Shown here: in pieces, positions 34,905 to 43,319 of the stretch
Layout: each line of letters starts with the position of its first letter
How positions within the stretch are numbered: the stretch's first letter is position 1
Assembly (NCBI GenBank): GCA_025738555.1
Contig: JAOVFP010000002.1
Coordinates: forward strand, 620,001-684,000
Reading direction: 5' to 3'
Length of the DNA stretch: 64,000 bases
Origin: Cyathus striatus
Lineage: Eukaryota > Basidiomycota > Agaricomycetes > Agaricales > Nidulariaceae
Position numbers and translations under genes: made by a program
Notes under the pieces: generated by a model
Database searches by the model: none
The model's input: only the letters and a program-made list of their open reading frames with translations
Told to the model about the DNA's origin: nothing

Positions 34905-35097
34905 TGTACTTGGTTGGGTACCGGACGACCACGCTTCACTCACACTTTAGATCTCGTGTAAGTGATCCTGAGTGCACTAAGCGAAACTGAAGATCTGAAA
35001 CCGATATTATCATATCTAACCGAGACGCCGCAGTGCCGGACATCGGAACCCAATTATATTTGATGCGTTTGAGCGTGGTCGTTAGACTTTCCATAGA
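34905..35097 (+). repeat. Dispersed repeat R1, copy 5
   Basis: The fullest R1 copy. It starts at TACTTGGTTGGGTACCGGAC followed by GACCACGCTTCAC and ends at GAGCGTGGTCGTTAGACTTT followed by CCATAG. Internal CATATCTAACCGAGACGCCG and GTGCCGGACATCGGAACCCA match copies 1 and 2. It forms an inverted pair with copy 4, about 2.2 kb away. It ends roughly 190 bp before the DUF3602-like start codon. Confidence 0.7.
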
Positions 35098-35285
35098 AAC
35101 GTAGACCTAAATTAACCGAACGCCACTCGCCTAACGTTTAGATAAATAATCTGTAATTCTAAACCCAGCGGGAAGTCATCCATTATTTAAACCCACTCTT
35201 TGCTGCTTCACCTTTAATACTTTTATTCCCTATCTCGCATTCCATTTCGGAACGTTGACTCACAAATCACGATATAATCGACACG

Positions 35286-36254
35286 ATGTCAGACTCAGAC
35301 TCAGAACGATCTCTGTCTCGCGGAAGAGATTGCTTTGTGAGTCCCTCCTTCCTGCTTGCGTCTCCATCCACTTCGCATCCCGCCTCTTCTTCCCTGTCCC
35401 CCATCGCACCCATCTAACCTCCCTCCCCCTTCTCACACATCACACCCTTCTACCCCTCCCTCTCCACCTCGTAACATGCACTAACAAACCTGTACAGGTA
35501 TCCACTGGCAGAGGTGGCATAGGCAACATCAAACGGAACTCTCTCTCTCCCGACGGATGCCTCGATGGGCCCGACAACTCTTCGCGTTCGAGGGGCCGCG
35601 ATCCCACTGCGGGACGTGAGTTGATGGTGTGTTTCTTTCTTTGTTCTCGTCGTTTATTTTGGGGGGGGGTTCAATTTTGCATCGTCTTCGCGGTGATTTG
35701 TACACTGTAGTCGCATGCTTACGTCGTTTGCGATTCGTACCAAGTTTGCGTTTGGCTGGTACATTGATTGCATTCGAGATTGAGATCGACCTCTCCCTCC
35801 TCCCTGTCCCTCCTCCCCGTCCTCCCCCTTTACAACACACTAACCGCCACCCCCATAGATACACTCAACAGGTCGCAGCGGTGCCGGCAAATTCTGCTCC
35901 CCCTCCCACGGTGGCCGCGAGCAGGGCGTATGCGTGAGCAGGAAAGGGAGGTGCTCAGTTGCGCAGTGGAGAGGGAGGGAGTTTCTCCTGTACGTTTCCT
36001 CCTTTCTTTTATTCGCATTTTGAATTGGTGTTGATGCGATGTGACGGTAGCATTCAACAGGAAACGGAGGACTGGGAAACATCACCCAATCTGTATCCTG
36101 CAACTCCATCCGCCCACCGAATTGCGACTCGAAGTCCTTGGTGCATGAGGGCAAGAGCCAGAGAGTGTTATATGTAGCGAACACGGAAGGTGGTGAGGAT
36201 GAGAGGTTGCATGTGGGTGGGCGTTGGGCGGATGGGTTTGAGGAGGAGATGTGA
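35286..36254 (+). CDS. DUF3602 (Par32-like) protein with GRGGxGN repeats
   Basis: Four exons, all phase 0: 35286-35336, 35498-35626, 35859-35933 and 36051-36254, giving 152 residues. The protein starts MSDSDSERSLSRGRDCF. It then has three copies of the family signature: VSTGRGGIGNI (about residue 18), HSTGRSGAGKF (about 62) and HSTGNGGLGNI (about 86). A less conserved tail ends GGRWADGFEEEM. Fungal DUF3602 proteins such as yeast Par32 carry such short repeats in a disordered chain and regulate ammonium transporters under TORC1; transfer of that role here is inference. Each repeat sits at the very start of its own exon, which fixed the splice choices. Open frames reading through the introns are spurious. 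TGA is the natural stop codon. Confidence 0.82.
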
Positions 36255-37116
36255 GTGTTTTTCTATCTTCTGGATTACTTTTCTATTCTTTGTAATGTTG
36301 GTCCCCCGCCATTTTATTCTACGACGACAACGACTTTTACCACGTGCTTCCCTTCTTTACATCGTTAACCCCCTTCCTCGCTTCTTCCCCCCTTTGTCCT
36401 TTCTCTCCATACCTATACTTCGATTTGAAACTACATAATTACAGGGTATTGAAGATCTCATTTACAGCTAAGGTTATCTACAGATTGAACCTTTCATTCC
36501 TGTTACCGTCCATAATACTTAAGTTTCTTTCTCTGCCTAACAAATACAATGAATGAAACCTTTAGCATCTCTTGAGATACCTTTACGGTGTCTGGAGTCG
36601 AACATGTCCTGTACATGCCTGGGGAGAGCATGGCGCGTGCAGAATATTCGGTGCTAGCCGCGGGTTGCGAGCATAACAAGCAGTGGAGAGGTTGAATAAT
36701 GAGAATGTCTGATGCCCCGTGTGGGGTTGTACTATGTTTTTCTTCTCTACTCTTGTTTCTGTTTCTTCTTCTGTTCTAATGTAAGTGATGTGTTGGTGCT
36801 TTGGGTTTTAGTATTACTACTATTTCTACCTACCTACCTATCTACTTCAAGTTCTCTATTATCTTGTTGTTCGAAGCAAAGGACTGTACAGAATTATTAA
36901 AACCGTCATCCATTCATGCTCTACGCTGAGCTTGTGCGTAGCAACGTGAAAGTGCAGATCAGCGTGGCCCAATAGTTGTTCCCGAACTAAGCGACACACG
37001 TGTGGGGATAACTAATCTTTGATTTCATTACGTCATGACAATTTTACGTAGAATGCTCTAGACTGTTTGTGCTTAAGGACGTTGTCAAACATTTCAAAAA
37101 TTCTGTTGTTGCTATT
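36255..37116. other. 3' flank of the DUF3602-like gene, no further gene recognised
   Basis: T-rich sequence with short open frames and no motifs. It includes the likely 3' untranslated region of the upstream gene. Confidence 0.45.
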
Positions 37117-37533
37117 GGTTGGTGAGCGTGAGATCCCGCGGGTGTAGGAGCTCGCTCGGAGATTGGTTGGTCGGAGCACTTCCCCACACCTTGTCTCTTC
37201 ACGAATACATGGTGATGTAGGGCGGCGAAGTACTCTACCGCCCATATATACAGCGGGGAAGTACTCGACCGCACAATACCAAAAATAGTATGTCTGGATA
37301 TTCTATGACATCACAGCCCAAGCAATTTCCCCCTCTCCTATGTATTTGAAACAAACGCCTTCGTCAAACAAGGGTGAAGAGATGATAGATCCTTGTCAAA
37401 TTGCGTGTGCGCGCTGTGCGGTTGCGATGATTCGCTGGAGGGTGGTAGATCCGCTCTTGCTGGGCCGTCTGGTTCATTGCGCTGGGGAAGGACGGAAGGT
37501 GAGGTTCTTAGGTTTGTGCTGATGCGCTGTGAC
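37117..37533. repeat. Dispersed repeat R3, copy 2
   Basis: Direct repeat of 25318-25705, with GGCGGCGAAGTACTCTACCG, ACAGCGGGGAAGTACTCGAC, TATGTATTTGAAACAAACGC and GGACGGAAGGTGAGG. About 30 bp longer than copy 1, from an insertion near 37190 (CACACCTTGTCTCTTCACGA). Confidence 0.6.
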
Positions 37534-37907
37534 TCGGACTGTGTTTGTTAAATTGTATGTATGGAAAACTAGGCTGCATTCAGTTATGAAATGGTATTCA
37601 TATACGTGAGTGAACAATATCTACTTTTCATCACAAACCAATCACAGGAGACCAAACCCGCACACCATCACAACCGTACTTTACTTAGATCACAGCCGCA
37701 TTTTAAAGTTAACCCCCCGTACGTGATCTTCAACATTCTGACTCACGTCCCATGATCTCCAACACTAATCAAGCGCCCCCTCACGGTAGTACTCGGAATC
37801 TGAATCGGGTTCCCTCGGGACGAAAGGGATAAATATCCACTCTTGTTCGCCTTGTGGAAGCCATAATTAACTTCACCTACAAGTTTCACTTGTCCTACTC
37901 AACCGGA

Positions 37908-39454
37908 ATGCTTCGAGCTACCGCTTTACGATCCCCTGTGCTGCGCACGACTGTATCTCTCGCAGTTGCGTCACGGAGGGGATTTGCGTACTCTTCTTGC
38001 GTGCGCAGTGCTTCTTTGTCTGGTTCGACCCACGAGGGCCAGGGCCGGGGAAAAAAAGGTACGTTTTCTATTTTTGTATTTAGAGAATGTGACATTGATT
38101 TTGGATGCTGTGTAGATGACTCGCTCCTCACTAAACCCGACGGTGTAAGCACCGTACCGCAGAAGACCACTAAACTACAAGGTGATTGGGTCCTTTTCCA
38201 TCCTGTATATACACCGCAGGAGCTGCGCGCTGTTGAAGTACGTCTTCTCTATCCCTTTCTTGGTTTGATGTTAACTGGTATATAGACGATTCATCAAGAA
38301 ACCAAAACATTCTCCGATAAAATTGCCTATGGGCTCGTTCAGTTCTCGAGAAAGATGTTCGATGTGGTATCGAGGTACAAGCATCCTGAGGGAAAGCCTA
38401 CGCCTGGTATGACCATCGAGGAGTTGAGGAAGAAGGGGTTTAGCATGACGGAGGGGCAGTGGCTTACTGTAAGTCGCTTTGTTTCGTTGACTTGATAGAG
38501 TGCTGACGACAAGTTGTGTAGAGGATTTTGTTTTTGGAGAGTATTGCGGGCGTACCAGGGATGGTAGCTGCTACTGTGAGGCATTTGCAGAGTTTGAGGC
38601 TTATGGTACGTTTTTACTTTGCATATTTGAGCAAGGTACTAATCTGCGAATTAGAGGAGGGACAATGGATGGTATGTTGCGTCCCATGTATTGCATTTTG
38701 TCGTACTAATACGTTTATAGGATTCACACATGCTTAGAGGAAGCTGAAAACGAGAGGATGCATCTCATGACATTCATCACTGTCAAGAAGCCTTCGATAT
38801 GGATTCGTGGTCTCATCCTGGGCGCACAGGGAGTGTACTACAATTTGTTCTGTACGTCGCCTTCTTTGCTCTTATAATCAATTCTAATCTAGTTTGTAGT
38901 CCTTTCTTATCTCTTCGCTCCAAGAGTGTGTCATCGCTTCGTTGGCTATCTCGAGGAAGAAGCTGTGCTGACCTAGTAAGCCCCTTTATTGGTACAACTA
39001 TACTCTCACTCACGTACATCGTAGTACACGAGCCATCGCCGACGTAGAAAATGGCCACTTCCCAGAATGGCACGTCCTACACGCTCTTTCCCCCATTTCA
39101 CATTACTAACATCCTACAGGCACAACCGTCCCGCACCAAACATCGCCATCGACTACTGGCGTCTGCCTGCTAACGCAACAATGCTCGACGTCCTCTACGC
39201 CGTGCGCTCTGACGAGACATCACATCGGTTTGTGAATCACAGTCTCGCTAATCTCAACCCCTCTACGGATGTTAATCCATTTGCGTTGAGGGAGCCTGAT
39301 ATGCATTTGAAGGGACAAAAGATCTCGTATGTTGTATTTTCTCTTTTTTCACGGCTTGTATTGATGTAATGTTAGATTTGATCGTGAGGAATCAGAGGAC
39401 TTTGTGCAGCGTTCTCATGAGATTATGCAAAAGCAGATGGAGAAAATGAAGTAA
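37908..39454 (+). CDS. AOX1: Mitochondrial alternative oxidase
   Basis: Ten exons: 37908-38058, 38116-38237, 38286-38468, 38522-38605, 38655-38671, 38721-38851, 38900-38975, 39025-39069, 39120-39326 and 39376-39454. The enzyme oxidises ubiquinol with direct reduction of O2 to water on the matrix side of the inner membrane, bypassing complexes III and IV. The N-terminus [20 protein letters not shown] is Arg-rich and lacks acids, as in a presequence. The di-iron ligands are visible in order: [35 protein letters not shown] and [10 protein letters not shown]. The product has about 350 residues, normal for fungal AOX. A start 54 nt upstream in frame (37854) is less likely. The intron after exon 8 has a GC donor; the ten joins otherwise follow GT-AG. 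Confidence 0.95.
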
Positions 39455-39710
39455 GACTGGTTGGTGGATGGCGTGGTTTATTTATTCCATATACGAATGG
39501 GATTGGATTGGATGGACTTTAGAATATTAACTCCCACTACTCATTTTATTATTGTACATGTACGGAACGCATATTGACTGACATATAGCTATTAATTTGA
39601 ATTTTGACTACAAGTGTCGGAGGAATGCTACTAATTCTTTTCCTGAAGGTTATAACGATTGTGTATTAATCTCATGTACGGAGATAATATATACTCTGGT
39701 ACACTTAGAG

Positions 39711-40221
39711 TTACTCCTGCGAATGAAGTTCTGACAAGTACTTCGAGTCCAAAAATTCCTTCATATGCACCATCTTTCCATCTTTAAAGCGGTATATTCC
39801 CATATAGTCGCTCTTATATGGAGATCCATTGGCTAGCGTTGCTGTAACAGTAAACTGCAAAATATCAGGTACGAGTTATCATCGGATTACAGGCTGCGAT
39901 ACATACTTGTACAGCAACTGAGTCTTCACTTTCAACCCATTCATTGGGTGTGGTCTAAACAGCAAAATAAGAACGAAATTATAGCAGGAAGGTACTATAG
40001 CAGGAACATACTTGTATATTGGAACGGTTCTCGAATATGCTACTGAGCAAATTAACAGCTTGCTCCTTATTGTGCACCGGAATACCCAGCGAAGCCGGTA
40101 GAATCGTCAGCTTAAAGTCATCCGTCATCATATTTGTTAGGGCGGGAATATTGTGCTCTTCCATGTTTTTCCACATTGCGAGCACGAGATCGCGGTTGGA
40201 GGAAGAAATATTCGAGGACAT
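39711..40221 (-). CDS. NTF2/SnoaL-like protein, type A3
   Basis: Minus strand, three exons: 40012-40221, 39909-39956 and 39711-39854, giving 133 residues. It contains DLVLAMWKNMEEHNIPALTN, DDFKLTILPASLGIPVHNKE, NEWVESEDSVAVQ, and DYMGIYRFKDGKMVHMKEF with the tail HSQE. It has the same exon phases and 48 nt exon 2 as A1 and A2 and is slightly more diverged from them than they are from each other. NTF2-like barrel, ligand unknown. The stop lies about 256 bp from the AOX stop, and the two genes converge. It is divergent from FCY1, with a shared upstream region of about 920 bp. Confidence 0.88.
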
Positions 40222-40770
40222 GATAGCTAGAGGTGCACAAGATTGTATGGGACTAGTTAGCGTTGGATATGAGACTGGGATGTAGTTGAAAGAGGATTAT
40301 TCATTACTTATATATTGCAGAAAGGTGCTTAGACATGTTTACATGTTTAATGTATACGCATGACTGTGCGTGAGCCGAAAGTATTCGTAATTGAGAAGAA
40401 ATGATATCGGTAGTATCACCGAGTGGCTGTGCCACAGTTCCTCTGCCGCAGTCCCTCGGTTATACTACCGACAAGGTATCTGAGGTTCCGATGGACCCCT
40501 CTTACAGTCATCCTCTTAGGCAGTAAGGATCTGCACTCTGTAGCACCCATCTTTCAGCAAAATTGCAATTATTCAATATTAATATGAATAAAAAGGTTAG
40601 GCATAATTTGGGCACGAGTTAAGAGTGTGCTATATTGGCGGTATAGAATTTCAAGAGAGAAACAAGAGAGAAATCGTATTAATAATACAAGTAGATTAAC
40701 AATCATATTAAGGTTCCGTCCATTTACACGCTTTTACGACCAGCGTTGGATTGAAGATGTATTATGTGAG
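40222..40770 (-). promoter_or_regulatory. Conserved upstream region of NTF2-like A3
   Basis: On the minus strand this is collinear with the A1 and A2 upstream regions: CCAACGCTGGTCGTAAAAGC, ATACGATTTCTCTC, TAACTCGTGCCC, CGGTTATACTACCGAC inverted, then CTGCAATATATAAGTAATGA as TATA box (about 40308-40316), some 90 bp before the ATG. Confidence 0.55.
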
Positions 40771-41142
40771 CGGTAATTATAAAGCTACCATGAGAGGAGA
40801 TATTTACCAGGTGAAACGTACTGACGTATTCTTGTACTGAATTTATCCCGAGAACCCCGAGTCAGCAGAATGTGGGAGAACATCCCAAGAATATCCTATA
40901 TCATACCAGAACATGTTGGAACTTTAGAGTACAGAATACCATTGCATTGAATATCTACGTGTAGTAACCTGTATGTATTCACAGGAATACACGATTCTCA
41001 GCAAACTTTAACATGTATGTACCGTGGGAACCTCAGTCACGTTGATGACAGGCTTCGAAAGATAACGGATGTTATCAGCTTTTTATCATCACCAAATCAT
41101 CACTTACTGCTATAGTAGCTCACTTCTGTTGTCCACAGCACG

Positions 41143-41790
41143 ATGGACACCAACTTTATTACCAATGAACGTATGGATGATATTGGAATGGATCTTGCGT
41201 TAGACGAAGCAAAAAAAGGTGATATCGAAGGAGGGATTCCAATTGGTTCTGTTCTTCTTCGGCGAGACCCAACGAATCCAAGGGGAGTAAAGATACTTGG
41301 TTCTGGCCACAACTTGCGGATACAAAAGTCTTCCGCCACTTTACACGGAGAGATTTCAGCATTAGAAAATGCGGGACGACTATCCCCAGATGTCTATAGA
41401 AGTTCCACCATTGTGAGTTGAGTTATTTTCTAATGCGGTTGGGTACTAACTGGAGGTTGAACCTCACAGTACACCACTCTAAGGTACGAATCCGCTAGAT
41501 TAATGGTTAGCCCTCGCTTATATTTGCCTAGCCCATGTAGTATGTGCACCGGAGCCATTCTCTTATACAAGATTCCGCGGGTTGTTATCGGGGAGAACAG
41601 AAGTTTCATGGGAGGTGAGGATCTGCTCCGACAAAATGGAGTAGAGGTTTCTGTCAGAGATGACCAGGAATGCATTCGAATTATGTCAAAGTTTATTAGA
41701 GAGCATCCAGAGGTACGCCACGTAATTGTACTATTTGAGACCAATATTAATAATCATTAGGAATGGGATGAAGACATTGGAGGGACGTAA
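41143..41790 (+). CDS. FCY1: Cytosine deaminase
   Basis: Four exons: 41143-41412, 41470-41483 (a 14 nt microexon), 41532-41712 and 41761-41790, giving 164 residues (yeast Fcy1 is 158). It catalyses hydrolytic deamination of cytosine to uracil in pyrimidine salvage, in the cytosol. The zinc site is complete: LHGEISALENAGR (His ligand and catalytic Glu) and SPCSMCTGAILLYKIPRVVI (two Cys ligands). GGIPIGSVLL and the C-terminal EWDEDIGG also match the family. It converges with NTF2-like B3, only 25 bp between stop codons, and diverges from A3. A decayed copy lies at 19.98-20.32 kb. An adenosine or tRNA deaminase is less likely because of length and the DIG ending. Confidence 0.95.
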
Positions 41791-41815
41791 TGTTAATTCC
41801 TCTAGTACGCATTCC

Positions 41816-42325
41816 TTATGCAGTTCCGGAAATAACCTGCTCTACGTATTTTGAGTCCATCATCTCTTCAAAACTATCCAGTTTTCCGTCTTTAAATTTG
41901 AAGATGCCAATGTATTCATTTTTGTAGGGTGAACCGCTTCTGAGCTTTCCATCTGAGTAGTACTGCGCTACGCATGAAATAAATTCTTTCTAAGCGAGCA
42001 CTTGACTCACATGTCCAACCAACACATCCCCTGCATCTATCCAAGTGTTCTCCGACAACTAATGATAAACATCATAGTAAAGAGCGAACTCCGTTTTACA
42101 AACTAGACCACTCACCCCATATACTTCAATAACTTTATCCAGCTCCTTCAAAAACTCTTGCACTTGTACCCAGGTTCGAGATGGCACGCCAAATCCGCCT
42201 GTGGACTTTGGCAGAATAGTGAGGCGAAATTCGGGGGTTATTAAATCTTTGATGATAACTGAATGATCACGGTTGTCGAGCATTTTGAACCATTCGATGA
42301 CGATTTCGCGGTGTGTTAAAACCAT
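41816..42325 (-). CDS. NTF2/SnoaL-like protein, type B3
   Basis: Minus strand, three exons: 42116-42325, 42011-42058 and 41816-41962, giving 134 residues. It contains EIVIEWFKMLDNRDHSV, LITPEFRLTILPKSTGGFGV, LSENTWIDAGDVLVGH, and EYIGIFKFKDGKLDSFEEMM, ending ISGTA. It is close to B2 throughout. The third exon acceptor was chosen as GCGCAG, which gives YYSDGKLRSG as in B2. Its stop is 25 bp from the stop of FCY1, so the two transcripts probably overlap at their 3' ends. The TATA-like sequence is the inverse of CTACTTATATAGTC near 42375. Function unknown. Confidence 0.88.
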
Positions 42326-42786
42326 AATAGTTGCGGGAATGGAGATCAGCTTGTACTCCTTTCGCTTATGCTACTTATATAGTCTTTGGTATCGCAGCCG
42401 CTTATCTATGCTTACATGTTCAGCGGCGCAGAGTAAGAGACTGCTAGAGTAAGCATTGGGTAAGCAAGCTTACCCTATTATTTGCGCAATGTTTGCCAGA
42501 TGTTTGCATGTCGGGTGATGCTGATGCATGAGACTTCATTAATAAACTTCGTCAATGTCTTTAACTTTAGGTTGACTATAACTTATAAGTTCCAATGACA
42601 GTTGAAGTTAGTGATTTTTACGAAATTTGGATATTGAGGACTCGGAGTTTTGTGCATTACATTCGAATCAATTTGAATTACCTGTTAGGAATGATTGTCG
42701 TAGTCGATTCTAATTGTGATATAAATTGTGGTTCTATTTCTTTGAAGTACACGCTACTGAAGATGCTAACCAAAGGATCACTAATA

Positions 42787-43316
42787 TCATGAATGAATCT
42801 CGGAGATGTACTTCGAATCCATGAATTCCTTCATATATACCATCTTCCCATCTCGGAATCGGAAAATTCCCATATATTCATTCTTGTAGGGCGAACCATC
42901 GACAAGTTCTCCTGTAGCATGGTACTACACATCCAGCAGGCACTCGTCAGGAATCAGCAGCAAATACACGGAATAAAAGCACCTACATGTCCAACTACAG
43001 TATCTCCAGTTTCAACCCATTCCGTAGGTTTGATCTAGTAAAAATTAATAAGGAATGTTCAAATCACCACGGGGCAGCACATGCATACACGAAGAGAAGC
43101 AACCCCTTTATCAGGTAGCCCACATAGGAAAGCGATCGACTGCTCTTTATTCCGAACTGGGATCCCAAAACCACCGAGTGAAGATGGGAGGAATGTTAAA
43201 GTGAAATCGTCCGCCATCACGTCTGACAACGCGGCATGGTTGTGTTCGTCCACGTATCTCCAGAATGCAAGGACTCGGTCGCGGTTAGTTGGGAGGGCCG
43301 TGAAGCCTGTCGACAT
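42787..43316 (-). CDS. NTF2/SnoaL-like protein, type C
   Basis: Minus strand, three exons: 43089-43316, 42987-43034 and 42787-42924, giving 137 residues. It contains NRDRVLAFWRYVDEHNHAAL, MADDFTLTFLPSSLGGFGIP, NKEQSIAFLCGLPDK, IKPTEWVETGDTVVGH and EYMGIFRFRDGKMVYMKEFM. It combines an A-like C-terminus (MKEFMDSKYISEIHS) with the GGFGIPV loop seen in type B, so it is an outlier or intermediate paralogue. Exon 2 is again 48 nt. An upstream in-frame extension of the same open frame (to 43502) has no similar sequence in paralogues. A TATA-like CACTATATAAGTG (inverse strand, about 43392) lies 75 bp before the ATG. The stop is TGA. Confidence 0.85.
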
Positions 43317-43319
43317 GTT

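Noticed and set aside
35255..35710. 151-codon plus-strand frame over the DUF3602-like gene
   Set aside because: It starts in another frame and runs through introns; the spliced gene with three family repeats explains the region.
37854..37907. Upstream in-frame ATG of the alternative oxidase
   Set aside because: The extension (MEAIINFTYKFHLSYSTG) contains an acidic residue and lacks presequence character; the ATG at 37908 gives a typical mitochondrial leader.
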